Notes under the pieces: model-generated
Database searches by the model: none
The model's input: only the letters and a program-made list of their open reading frames with translations
Told to the model about the DNA's origin: nothing
Assembly (NCBI RefSeq): GCF_910591885.1
Contig: NC_063283.1
Coordinates: 7,301,001-7,365,000 of the forward strand
Source: Bombus terrestris
Taxonomy: Eukaryota > Arthropoda > Insecta > Hymenoptera > Apidae
Direction: 5' to 3'
Length of the DNA stretch: 64,000 nt
Position numbers and translations under genes: made by a program
Shown here: one piece after another, positions 35,613 to 47,571 of the stretch
Position numbering within the stretch: position 1 is the stretch's first letter
How the letters are laid out: the number at the start of each line of letters is the position of its first letter

Positions 35613-38553
35613 TTTTATATACGTGTTGTACAGTGACTGCAGAGAGTAATTGGCAAATTGCCATCGTATTTATTATAACATTTGGAGTTAATTAATCAAG
35701 TCCAAGATCCGAGCCACGTTATTCTTAATTTATTTTATTTTTTATCGGGCAACACAACACGCGTAATGTCATTGTACTTTCGTGTTGCTTGTAATTTTAT
35801 GCCCGTCACGCAGCCTATGCACTGTTACCTGTTAAATAAAATACATTTTGTAATTTCATTACCACCGCAACGAAAGACGACTATCACGGCTATATTCGTA
35901 AAATTTGAAGCATCGACCCTGACAGGAACGAGACTTCCCTTTCCTCGAAGAAAGTATCGCACGAAATTTTCCACGTGAAATGATTTCCCTGTTCGATGGT
36001 AGTAGCTTCCTTCTAAAGCAATGGCTAGCGATGTTTGATCCGTTTGAGCATGAATCTCTGTTCTCGTCGATCCGAGGAAGCGTAATTTGTAAAAGGGGAA
36101 ATCCAATCTGGAGGAGAACCGCGACAAATAGCGAGTCACTGCGACCGAATGGCCGCTATTTTAAAAGGGGGAGAAACGCGCGAAATGGGAAAGCAATAAC
36201 GCCGTTTCGCGTAGGACTGGTCGTCGGTTTTGTCGTCGGAGATTTTCAGCGGGATGTCGTGTTCGGATAATGGAGGTAAACGTTATGATACGTGCAAAGG
36301 AAATTGTGGGAAACGAGATCCTTTGTCGTCGACAGTTCGCTTTGGCTTTTCTCGTTGGCTCTCGTTTCAAGGAATTCGAATCTTTGCCTGAGATTTCAAT
36401 GGTATGTACGGGCCAGCTACTACTTAGTTTTCTGGACAAGGGAAGTTGTATATCGAGCAAAAAATTAATTCTTTTTCGAAGGGCGAAGGGACAAGAAAAT
36501 ATATTAAAATGGAAATCTTAAAAAGTCGATGATAATCCTCGGAACAGTGATTTATCTCTTTTAGAAAGAAATATTTAGAGAGAAATTTTCTAGGCAGAAG
36601 CGCATAAAGTAAGCTGTTTCAGCGTCTACGTGAATTTATCATGAAGAGTATGTGGAATGGGAAAAAATTGAACGCGCTGGCTCTGAAGGAACTCAAAGAG
36701 ACCATTAAAATTTCAAACATCAGAGATATTTCACAGTCTCTTCTATTAAAGAGCATCCACGTTTACTCCCTGACCATAAATATTAAAACTACATGTGTCA
36801 GCAACGAAACTTGAGATTGGAGAAAAAATGCGGCTGGAACATTATCGTAATTTTATTTACTATATGATGTCCATTTAAAAATTCGTCCATTCAATCATAG
36901 AGCGAAGTCAAGAAATCACCAAACATGTATTTATCGTGTTTCAATCCTGGGATCTTCACGTATACGTAGATTCCTAAAAGTGTATGTGTCTCAGTCTTTG
37001 GACGTTTTATTCGTCAGAACGACAAGTCCTCCTTAACCAATCGTAAACTTATTACGCGAGCCACCAAAATTTGCCGCTGCTCTTCTCACCCTTACGTCTG
37101 ATCTATTTCACGACGGCGAAACGTCTAGCCACGACGGGTTCAAAGGCGATGACCCGACGACGATTTCTATTTTTTCATCAGTCGGAAAGGATGGCCATTT
37201 GTCGCGTGAGAGAAGCTCCGGAGAATTATCGCCCGGGGAGCCGCGAACAGTTAAGGGATGCTTAATGAAGATTAAGGGGTGACTCGTCTTCGCCACCCTC
37301 TTACCTAGTTTCTCTTCTCCTCTCTTTCCACCTTTCTGCAGTTAGAGTTTCCTCCTTGGTTCTCCGGTTGCTCGCGCGAACAAGCCGCGCGTACAAGTCG
37401 CGCGTATTAGCGGAAGGCAAAAGCGGAATTCGCTAGAAGAGACATCGGATACCAGGGGTGTCGTTTCAGCCCTTTCAGAAACAGATTTAACCCTGTCCGG
37501 GCGCAGCTTGGAACTGGCTTCAACGGCCGCGCCCCTCTTCGTTCGACCCGTTGCAGCGCATAATAATGAGCTCGAAATTAGAGCAGCTCTTCTCCGCTAC
37601 CTCGAATCTTATCAAGAGAACGCGAAATTGGACTTGGATTCTCGCGCGGAGAAAACCACCAACGTCGCGACGCATCCACCCGCTCACCCCTTTTCTACCT
37701 TTTGGCATTGCTCGAATGATAATTACAATGGCCAACCCGTTGAGTCGCGCACCCTCTCCTTCGCGGACGTAAATTGCGCGTTCCACGGGACCTCGCACAA
37801 TTTGCACGGCCATTGTAGGGCGGCTAATAAATTCTGGATCGTTGATTGGAACCGGAGGATCGAGGCGGGTACCGCCGCTTGCTATAGACCAGACTGACGC
37901 CGATTTGAGAAATTGCTGGCCGATCCGGCGCGGCGATCGTGTCTTTTCAGATTCTGATTCGGTTGGAATTGCAGGGTTGAAGGGTTGGTGGTTGTGAATT
38001 TTGAACGGAGTTTTGTGACAAGTTTCCTGGTGCGGTGCGGAGGTAATATTTTAGAAAATGTTGGAAATTCGATTCTCCGAATATACATGAAATAATGACG
38101 ATGATTTAAAGATTTCAATGGGCGAGGACGTGGAAAATTTCTTAGTAAACACGACTTATCTATTATCGTTTCAGATTCTGATTCAATAGGGACTGTAAAA
38201 GAAAATAATTACAAATTACGGAAAATTTCAACACCTACGAAACACCGTATGAAAGAATATCATTCCTCTCGAAACTCGAATAAAAAAGAAAACGAAGGAA
38301 AAGTAAGAAAGAGAGATAGAAATAAAAGAGAAATAATCACCACGTGGCTGCTCCATCCCCATCGACCATGTCTACGGTTAACAATCGTCGTCTACTCCGG
38401 CGAGGGCAGCAAGGCAGAAATTTTTAAACGCGTCTCTCCTAAGGGATGTTTTCTCAGCCGGTAAAAACGCCAGTCTGCCTTACCGGCTCGTGCATCAAGG
38501 GCTCTGAGCGTGCACGGTAACAGTGGATGGCGGGACACGGGGGTTGGCCGCGG
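35613..38553. other. No gene recognised; CpG-rich at 37.05-38.0 kb
   Basis: Open frames at 37508-37897 (plus) and 37520-37813 (minus) overlap on opposite strands and carry no domain. The words TAAGGGGTGA and its complement appear here as elsewhere in the window's GC-rich islands. Confidence 0.35.
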
Positions 38554-38582
38554 TTATGACGTCAAAACTGTCAGGCGACTCC
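38554..38582 (+). promoter_or_regulatory. CRE-like TGACGTCA plus CTGTCAG composite, copy 1
   Basis: The site reads TTATGACGTCAAAACTGTCA followed by GGCGACTCC. It contains the full palindromic cAMP-response/ATF site TGACGTCA and, three bases on, CTGTCA, the reverse complement of the Meis/Homothorax-type core TGACAG. A second copy at 39798 differs in about four places. The surrounding DNA is CpG-rich but not otherwise similar between the copies. The role as a composite binding site is inference. Confidence 0.4.
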
Positions 38583-39797
38583 GAAAGGGTCGACGAACAC
38601 CGGCGAGGGTGTGTAGTCGATTAAACAACACCACACGCAAGCTTTTAATTCTATTTTAAGCATCTTTAGCGGACGACAAGCAACATTTGCTCTGTGCCAA
38701 GGGGGTTGCATTTAATAAGCCTTCCTCTGTCCTGTGTTATCGTTCCATCCAAAGAACCATTCGTTCGAGCGTGAACCTTTCATTCTTGTCATTTTTCTTC
38801 TTCTTCTGTCTTTCTTTTTATGTTGTTCAAAAGTTTGTCAGACATCGAGTGGCCGTAAGGGGATGATTTAACGGCACTAAGCAAGTGGTTTTTATTTAAG
38901 AGGCGAACTATGAGAGTAATCACTCCTGGGGAAAACGCTTCAGTGGAAGCAGTCGCTCGGCTTAAGAAAATAACGCGGCCTAAGAACATTAGCTGCCGCG
39001 CTGCCGCTTGTCTCCCTAACGAAGAGGCCTTTTAACGCGATTACGATAGAACAGCCGGATCAAGAAGTCCCGTGAATGTTCTCGCCGGTGCTGCGATTTT
39101 TTAATGGTTGTTTTGAATAGGTTTTTTATTGGGTGACGGGCTCGAGGGTGGGGCCACGGAGCTAGCTCTTATCATTGAATTTACATTTCAGAAATTTCAA
39201 TAATACACGGATAAAGAGGTTTGGTGATGTTTTCATAGATAATGATGAAAACATCTCTCGCTCTTTACAAACCTGCAGTCGCGATTCGTACCAGCCGGAT
39301 TGATCAACCCCCCTTAAAGTTTCTTAATCCCATTATCTGCGTAAGCAGGTGATTAGTATGCAGCTTTAAAAAAAGGGGGCAACTGACTAACCTGCATATA
39401 TTCATTTACCGAATCGGATGACATAAATGGTTATAAATGCCAAGGTAAATTTTAAAGAATATTTACGTCATTCGTCTTCTTTACGTCTCAGTCTATAAAA
39501 TTGATCGGCATCGATTTCCGATTTTTAAGCGCGCGTCGTTCATCTACTCGAAACAGCCCATCAAAAATTGGGTACCTTCCATTCTTTCTTCCAACATCGA
39601 CGACGAAAGATCGTCATCCGGCCGAAAACTACCCCATCGCAATTCTCGAAGAGACGATGCCGCGGCAACTGGTCGTAAAATCGACTTTTCCGTACGATAG
39701 GAAAACGATGCGTATCCTTTGGCGATAAGCGAGTTCGCCGATCTGGCTTATCGACTATCCCCTGAAGAGGGTAACAGCCGACAAGGACATGTCGTTA

Positions 39798-39825
39798 TTA
39801 TGACGTCATACTGTCAGACGACCCC
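39798..39825 (+). promoter_or_regulatory. CRE-like TGACGTCA plus CTGTCAG composite, copy 2
   Basis: The site reads TTATGACGTCATACTGTCAG followed by ACGACCCC. It matches copy 1 at roughly 25 positions, with a one-base shorter spacer between the two half-motifs. Both lie on the same strand, 1244 bp apart. Downstream it runs into a G-rich stretch with two GAAGGGGTG words. Confidence 0.4.
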
Positions 39826-42800
39826 CAGCACGTAGCAGAAGGGGTGATTAGGCGGCGGTATAGAGGAGAAGGGGTGCGGGCTGTGTTGCGGCGAGCGAAG
39901 AACACGACAAGGGGGGTGGCAGACAGAGAGAATGCACGGTGTACAGTAGCCATGACACCGGCTGGGAACCGTGCTTCGAAGATGAGGGGGTGCCGGCCAC
40001 CCCTGCGACCCTCTCTTTCCGCCCCTGAGCCAAGGGTATTTTTCCATAATCAATAACATGCCTCTATTCTCGTCACACCGACCGAGCCAGCTCTGCCCCT
40101 CACCACGCTCTCTCACCCTCTCGCCCTCTCGACATCGCCAACCTGTCCAGGTGACAGTGGCGCTCAACCCCGCTCCTTTAATCCTTTCTTCCCTACCAAA
40201 TGATATCTCGTTGTGTTCTTTATCTTGGAATGTGTTCATAGATTTTTAACGTTCTTTGCATCAATCTTTCAATATCTTTTGTAATATTTCTCGATGATGA
40301 ATTAAATTATTCGAAGAGCGAAGGTGTGATATATAGGTATGAATTTTTTTGAGGGAAGGAGGATTTATAGAAACGCAGATCTAAGACACGACAGAGGTAA
40401 TATTAAAAAAGAAAAAGATTTTAATATAATTCACCATTTTGTCCTATGAGCCCTTTCTCTATAAAGCTCTTCGACTCTACAAATTATAATAGAACTCTTC
40501 CCTTATCCTAAAATGTTAAAAACAAAGCACATGTTCTTCGTTATTGACGTTCACATCCACAAATATGTAGTCTACAGATAGAAAAATGTATCGTTTCATT
40601 AGCCAATCTTTTCAACCACAAACAGTACACGTACGAGATTTGATTAAGAATTCTTAAAAGTTCCAAGGTCGTTAATTTTATTTATTTCCACGTGTGAGAA
40701 TAGAGTGTAGGTGGGCCAGGGTGAGAGTGGTTTTTTTTCAGAAAAAGGGGCAGTGCGCGAAAACGCACGTGCACGCGTATCGATCGTGGCGCGAGTGGCC
40801 GCGCACCGCTTGAGAACCTCCGGTGAAAGCGGCGGTTTAAGGGTGGCACGAGTGGCGGGTGAAAGAGTTCATTAAAACCAGCACCGTGTGCACCCCCGCT
40901 TGGTCTCCGACCCCGCCGATTCGCCGGTGTGCCAGCGTCGATCTCTCCACCCTTTCCCTCCTCTTACGGGGTGAAGGGGTGAACCGTCGTGCAAAAAATA
41001 CCCGAAACATTCGACGCTTCCGTCGACACCGACGGCTCGAGGCCCTGCTCGAGGATCGAAATTCGTGTTTCCAGCGGCGCGTTTCGAAATAAAAAAGGGA
41101 AATAAGAGGCGAAGAACAAAACACACCCCCTGTCGCTGGTGAAACACGTACGCGTTCGGCTGCTTCTTTCTTTCGTTGCTTTCGTCTCGTCAGTACCCTC
41201 TTGCGCTATGGTTAATGAAATTTTACATGTCACCGGTCAATGGCGAAGTATTTAGTTTCTTCTTATATATTTTAACACAAACGATTGTAAATCGTAAATT
41301 GATAATTATAAATGTTCGTGACAATAGCATGTTAATAAGTTTTCGTACAACGAATCCATCTCGCATGTTAAGAGTAAGAGAAACAGAATGTCGTGTCCAG
41401 TTAAACTTAGAGTTACGAAGAGTTAATAAATTCTCGTACGTAACAGTAGCAGGTTAAACGAGTGAACTTTACGAGGTACGAGCCAACTGACTGCCCCGTT
41501 TAGCATAAAATTGCAAAATTACAAAGTCGATGTACACGTAATTTGCAAATTGCCGACTCGTCTTTCTCGATCCATTAATATTATTGGCAAATTATCGTGC
41601 AGTCTAATCCTAGTCGTCCATTTCTTGTTTCCACCGTTTCTTTGCGACTCGTTCGTTTCGCTCGTTCTTTCCTCCACTCGCATGATTAATCAACCCGCTA
41701 TCAGATGATAATAAACACTGTGACGTAGCCCTGTTGCGTGTGCACGGCGTTATACTATTTATCGCGAAGATAGAAGGCGCGCGAAGCCCGCGGGGGTGGG
41801 TGGCCGTAGATAACGATAATGTTCCCCGGGATTGTGGTAATTAATCCTAGGTTTATTCGAGCTGACTGAAAAGTCAGAGACCCGTGAGCACAGGGGGGAC
41901 AGTCGCACCCAGGAACACGAAAAGGAAAAAAGAAGGAAGAAAGAAAGAAAAGAAAAGGATGGAAGAAAGGGAAAGGAGGAAAAGGTGACTAACTTTCAAG
42001 CCTTGTCGTATCGTTTAAAACGTCAGCCGTAACTATAATTTCCGGTTTCCGTTCTTTTCTTTCCCTTTCACCCTTCTCGCCGCTGGTTGTTCCGGTTTGA
42101 AGCGCTGAATATCTCGAAAGCGTTACTCGCCTGGATTATTAATTTCCCCGTGCCGCTATTCTGTCCTTTCTCTCTTCTCTTTTGCTTTCTTTCTTCTCCT
42201 TCCGCGTGCTTGTTTATCGGCCAACTTCGTGCCACCTTTGTTCCTGGTGTTAAAGGGGTAGGTGGTCGACGTTTACGAAGATGCATGCGTTTGCAAATAA
42301 AACGATTTCGAACGGGGCAAGTAGTTCCGCGAGCGTAAGTCCGCGATGGCGATAACGAGTTTTCAGAGCGTGGAAAATTGAATCTCGTTTCGGCATATTT
42401 ATTTGTTGTATACGCGAACGTACGGAGTTTCATCAAAGTCACAAAATTATTTATTACGTCAATAAGCCACAGTATTTGGTGGGTTCAGCTTTAACGCCAA
42501 TTATACGTTTCAGCCAACTATTCATAGTGTACACTAGTTTTATTAACTGTATGTTCGCAATAAACAGCTTCTACCTTCTATATGCATTTTCCGATTGGCT
42601 TACCCTCGACACGACAATCGTGTCTTATTACCAGACAGCGAATATTCATGCAAATTATTTTCTTACAATCACTATTAAAGAAACGGGACCTAAACAGAAA
42701 TTTGCTTCATCCCTTAAGAGACACAAAGTACTCTAGTTTGGATATTTAGTCCAACTTTCCCATTTTATGTGTCTTCTGTGCATTTCTGTGTCTTTCAATT

Positions 42801-42940
42801 TCCTTTACACAAAGTCCGCAGTCTACTCGTTAGCAGTCTCGCAGTTTACCAGTGTCAATGAGGTTTCAAAAAATGTTCTGTAACATACGTTATATATTCG
42901 TGCAATTTCCTATAGTAAGCGTTTGAATACTTTCGCGAGC
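39826..42940. other. CpG-rich islands without a recognised gene
   Basis: Islands at 39.84-40.2, 40.7-41.15 and 41.75-41.9 kb are open in several frames on both strands (70-141 codons) with no domain. GGGGTGAAGGGGTGAACC near 40970 repeats a word seen in other islands. A purine tract covers about 41929-41985, and a small CTGACT-GAAA-AGTCAG hairpin lies near 41863. Confidence 0.35.
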
Positions 42941-42959
42941 CATTATGATCCATAACCCG

Positions 42960-43500
42960 GAGACCAAGCGTTTTTTAAAACCTTGAAACTCTCGCAGCCT
43001 TTTGTATCGCTTCTTAATCTCGGACGCGACCGATGGCGTTCTAGAGTCGGCCTATCGTGACGAGACGTGACGTCAGTGTGGCAACGATGGAGCTGGAAAC
43101 GGAAGACGAGGGTGGCGAACAAGGGGCGGATAAACAAGCGCGGCGGAAGACGAGAGACGCGGGAGAGAAAGAGAGGCAGAGGAGCTAACGGAGAGCCGAA
43201 ACGAGCCGACCATTACCGCTAGTTATGGCAACTCCGTGACTGGTCAATAGTTGTTCCTCCGCCTGGTTTACGCCAGCTACGCGGTCACATGCATTCTACA
43301 ACCTTGCTGACAAAATATATTTTGTCGATCTCGGTGTTCGCCAACGACGTAACAGAGGACTGGTGAACATCGTGGTCAATTGTTTCTCGCTCACCATGCC
43401 ATGATTTACCGGCGATGTCCACGGGCTCCGGGTATAAATGCACGAGTGTTGACAAATAGTATTTCCACCCGCTAGTCCCTCCCATGCTGCACTTGTTGTT
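42960..43500 (+). promoter_or_regulatory. Promoter-like CpG-rich region with TGACGTCA and a TATA-like site
   Basis: A third full TGACGTCA lies at about 43068-43075, and GGGTATAAATGC at about 43428-43439 is a TATA-like word in GC-rich surroundings. Between them is a short ORF with ideal initiation context (43087-43188). No gene body follows that I can identify, so this may be an enhancer or the start of a non-coding RNA. Confidence 0.25.
43087..43188 (+). CDS. Short ORF, 33 charged residues, strong initiation context
   Basis: CAACGATGG gives A at -3 and G at +4. The peptide starts MELETEDEGGEQGADKQ, continues with an Arg/Lys-rich half and ends at TAA. It has no hydrophobic segment. It lies 12 bp after the TGACGTCA site. 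It could be an upstream ORF in a leader, a small protein, or chance; nothing recognised. Confidence 0.15.
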   Translation: MELETEDEGGEQGADKQARRKTRDAGEKERQRS

Positions 43501-44040
43501 TAAATATACGGAACGGAGGCAGCGAGCTTTCGTGGAGAGCGAATAGGTGGACGAAAACGGTGGCTTCCGTGTTTCGAATTGAAATTCGTGTCCGATACAC
43601 GGTTTTTCTCTCGCGCGATCTGAAAGATAAACGGGAATTCTGGGTGAAAGAGGAGTGGGATGGGAAGATTAGAGCGGTCTGCCTGGTCTTCCAACTTCAT
43701 GGAAATATCGTTCTTTGCATATCGAAGCTTTACCAGTTAGTTGGTTATGAAATTCCTTGTACAACCTGTAAGGTTGCTTTTCTTCCTTTAAGTAAGATTC
43801 CAACAAATTTTACCGCAAGGCTAGGTTCATTACACGAAACGATCAATGGTGAGGTATCTCGAAGGCAAGATAACATCTCTGCGAAGCATTCGCATAATCT
43901 ATACTCTGAGATAATAAGATTGCTCATTGCACAAACGTAATATTTATTATTCTTATACGTCCAAATATCTTTGCTTACTGTAACGAGTTTATTATTAGAT
44001 TGCGGATTCTTATACATTTATAAGAAATATGGCAAGCGCG
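43501..44040. other. No gene recognised
   Basis: The 126-codon plus-strand frame at 43560-43940 begins at GTG and has no domain. The sequence grades from GC-rich to AT-rich and runs into the decayed array that follows. Confidence 0.35.
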
Positions 44041-44560
44041 AAATTGCACAAAACACGAAACTTGGATCGTATTATTTGGTTCTTTATCTAAATTGAAAAC
44101 CAGCTTCTTTAAGCCAGATGTGAATTACTCTTGGATCGTTTCATTTATTGTTTGGCGCTGTATTTGAATTGAAAATATGATTCCTCCAAGAAGGATTTTA
44201 GGGAGCTGAATGTGAAATACCCTCGAATTGCATCGTTTACTCATTTGTATTTCTCTTGGATTTTACTGTCTGTCTTTTCGTACTCCATCTGGTTTGGAAA
44301 CATGGTTTCTTGAAGGAGGGTTCTGCGGTACCGTGGTTATGAATTGCTTTTGAATCGCATCTCTTATTTATTTCTATTACTCTAGAATCCTGTCATTTAT
44401 TCGCATGATATAAGCATAATATTTATTCTTCGACTAGGATAGAAGAATGATTTCTTGAAGATGGATTTTTGAATGTTGATTGAGCGTTGCTCTTGAATCG
44501 CATCGTTTATTTATTTCTATTACTCTCTGATATCATCGTTTATTTATTCCTGTATCGTGC
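44041..44560. repeat. Decayed tandem array with about five copies
   Basis: Related blocks start near 44061, 44130, 44221, 44347 and 44490. Each opens with a form of TTGAATCGCATCGTTTATTT, often followed by TATTTCTATTACTCT. Three units then carry GATTTCTTGAAG or similar, followed by GGATTTT. Start-to-start distances grow from about 70 to 143 bp, so units have gained or lost segments. No ORF spans it. Likely an old minisatellite. Confidence 0.65.
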
Positions 44561-44935
44561 GCATATTTCACCGGTGGAATTGGATGGCACAACTGGGAAT
44601 TATTCAATGGAGCTCGAGCAGTAATGGACTTCCAGCGAAAGATCTTCTACCGCGATTTAGGAAATTTACAGTGTACAAAGGATGCTTTAGGATGAATCTC
44701 GACGAGTTTCGTGATATTTAAAAACGTCCCATAAAATATTTTACATCCGGCAATTTACTAATTTAGAAAAATTTGAGAAAACCAAATCAATCGTAGCTAA
44801 ACGACTTCAGATAATTACTTATAGATTATCTCTTTTATGTTTATATCTTTGTAATTCTATATCTATATTATTTAGATTTTATTCCTTTTTCAAATTTAAT
44901 ATTACACCTTGTACATTAACCTAATATATATATAA
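44561..44935. other. AT-rich DNA between array and telomere-like block
   Basis: No gene or repeat seen apart from ATATAT simple sequence toward the right end. Confidence 0.4.
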
Positions 44936-45003
44936 TATAAATAAAATATAATTAACCTAACCTTAACCTTTCCTAACCTAACCTTAACCCTTCGTAACCT
45001 AAA
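44936..45003. repeat. Degenerate telomere-like (CCTAA)n / (TTAGG)n block
   Basis: CCTAA occurs five times, with intermediate CCTTAACC words (TAACCTAACCTTAACC, TCCTAACCTAACC, GTAACCTAAA). TTAGG is the ancestral insect telomere repeat. The block is short and imperfect, and it sits beside an ATATAT-rich stretch and the decayed array at 44.04-44.56 kb. It could be an interstitial telomeric relic or simple-sequence convergence. Confidence 0.5.
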
Positions 45004-47276
45004 TAGTTTCTCCTGAACGAAGGAAATATTTTTTCGGACGCCGCTATTTTACTCGAAATAAAGGATGAAAAATAAAAGAAAATGTCGAGGAAATTTCATC
45101 AAAGGTTAACGAGTGACCACGATAATCGTGTGCTTGGAGGAAATTACGTCGCCAGGATGGCGTGTATCCCCGGGGGACCGCTTCTCGAATGCTTCCGTTG
45201 CGCGTTAACGATATACGTGGGGTTTCCGTCTTCAGCGACGGGGGCAGCGTATAATTTCCTACGGAGATTATAAATACGTGGCCGAGCCGCTGAAGGCATC
45301 CTCGTGACACGACTGGACAGCTGTTTCGCGAAACTTAGATCGCTATCTGTCATGTGAGAGCGCCATGAAAATTGGACCGTGGAAAACCGTGTACCGCCAG
45401 CGATTATATATGTACATATTAAATGCTTGTGTAAAATATGAAAAACCTGCCGGCAGCGCGATTTAACATTCAAATGGTCAGTATGAAATTGGCGAGGAAC
45501 GAATTAGACGTAGAATCGAGTTGTTTGCAGATAATAGAATTTTGGATGTGACTTTTAGAAATGGACGTCGACTTCTAGAAATTGCTAGTTGTCGATATAA
45601 ATGGCTCACTGATATAAGCACCAAACGCAATTGTAATCAATGTTTGCAATCGTAGAAAAAGAAAAAGAAATATGAAAATGTATATTTCAATTTCAAGCGT
45701 CTCTTCCAAGCCTCACGTGTATCATAAACCTCTGTGTGCTCATTGAAAAATCTCCTATGCTGCAAAATAATATACATTAACAGATTTAACGTTCACGATC
45801 AAACAAATTATAACATCGAAGAAATCTCGGAAACTTTAGGACCGTAAAAAGATACGGACTTAAACGTCAATATTCATAGCGAACAGAATACTATCATTAA
45901 GGAAATCAGTAAGGAAATATCGGAAACAAAGAATTCTAATTTCAAGACTAAAAACTCATGCCAATCAACGAGAACTCCGGCAATCTAAAAAATCCAAACG
46001 AGGATTTCTTACATTACGAGTAAACGTCCCGTTACTTTCAATAAGAAGGCAAGAAGCAGCCTTTCACTGCAGAAAAGAATCACGGCCAACGTCGCGATTC
46101 ATCAACCAGACGAGCGAACGATCTCGTAATCGTAATTGTTTGCTCCTAATCACAGTCGTTTGTCTTGGTGGCGTGGTCGCCATTAGATTCGGCGTGCTGC
46201 CTGACAAATTACACCGTCTTCACTATGCATCTTCGGGCAACGACTGCACCGAACGGAGAAATGAAGGATCGCGAGCTGTCTTCTTAGAATTAGCGACGGC
46301 TCCGTGCGCTCGACTATCGTGAAACCAACGTGAAACCAAAGGCAAGAAGGAAAAAGGAAGAGAGAGATGAAGATAGAGCTAGAGAGACAGCTCTGACAGG
46401 GAAGAAACGTGCAATTTTCGTTTCGCATCACTCGTGGTAAAAATCATCCCGTTCACTGACCGGATGTACCGGTTACAGAGAAGACCTGACAGGAAACGGC
46501 CAATTATTAGACGTCCACTCTCTTCTGGATGCATGACTCTTGCAACTATGTTGCAATCAGGGCCAGTCGACTGTGAGGTTGAACCATCTGAAAGAATCTA
46601 CCTCGATCCAGCGAGGGTCAATGTTGCGGTAATTGGGATATTTTATTTGCAATTCTCTTTCGTTTAAATTATAGTTGTACTCGTGGTTTACAACATCGCG
46701 GAATTTCAAGGACGTGCTTAATGTTTTTAAGTCCGTGAATTCCATACTTACAGTTCTTGTTAAGACACTTAACTCAATTTACTTTCTCTTTTATCCTCGA
46801 TCTATTAAATTTCGAAATCACTTCGAATTACTCAATGCCATTTGGAGACTTCCAAAGTGTCATCTAAATTACTCTACAAAAAAAAAATAAAAATAAAAGA
46901 AAAATATATATGAGCACGGTTTAATGCAAAAGTAGTATAAGTCTGTTTGGTTTAATGCTACATCTCGAAAGCGTAACCTTCATTCTGTTTTGTGCTGAAG
47001 CGGTGTAAAGTATATCTTCGTTAATTTCTCGGTAGGCAGCAGGATAAGCGAGGATCGCCCACTCGACCTCTTACAGAATTTTCACTTTACTTCTCGTTAT
47101 CCGGTAATCAAATTTTTCGACTAGCATTACTTTTCCATTAAACGACTCGCATGTTCCAAGCTGCGCGTTACAGACGGACTGTTAAATAATTGATGCAATA
47201 CCCCCTCTCCCTCTAAGCTCGAAAAATTCTCTAGTTTCACAAATCTTCGATAGAACAATTTTAAAAGTCCACCAAT
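45004..47276. other. No gene recognised
   Basis: GC-rich patches lie at 45.1-45.48 and 46.06-46.33 kb, each open on both strands for 60-110 codons without domains. The rest is AT-rich. Confidence 0.35.
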
Positions 47277-47290
47277 CCCCCCCCCCCCCC
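47277..47290. repeat. Run of 14 C
   Basis: An uninterrupted C14, uncommon in AT-rich DNA, at the left edge of a CpG-rich island. Such runs are prone to slippage and sequencing error. Confidence 0.9.
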
Positions 47291-47541
47291 ATCATCTTTT
47301 TCCACCGACGTATTCGCCTAATCCATCACACGATTCAGCCTGCGCCATGCTGTCTCCGAAATCTCACAGACTAATACACTCAGCGTTCAACCAAAAATGG
47401 AGATCTTGAAGAAACACGCGCGATCGGCATCGGTGGTCGAAAGGGAAGCTACCCCCGTCAGGGTCCGGTGAAAAAGCCACTCAGGCATTCGGTGTTTGCG
47501 CGAACCTGAACGAGAGCTCGCTCGTCAGCTCGGCAACGAAC

Positions 47542-47571
47542 GCTTTAAGCCCAAGTAATCCGGCTTAAAGC
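47542..47571. repeat. Perfect 10-bp inverted repeat with 10-base loop
   Basis: GCTTTAAGCC and GGCTTAAAGC are exact reverse complements separated by CAAGTAATCC. It lies in a CpG-rich island. There is no U-tract after it and no surrounding gene, so a terminator reading does not apply. Confidence 0.8.

Noticed and set aside
39308..39378. CCCCCTTAAAG...CTTTAAAAAAAGGGGG as a hairpin
   Set aside because: Arms differ by five extra A residues and the loop is long; a stable stem is unlikely.
14700..39825. Known insect microRNA seeds such as miR-8, let-7, bantam and miR-1
   Set aside because: Partial words such as TACTGTCAG occur, but no mature sequence with a matching hairpin arm was seen.
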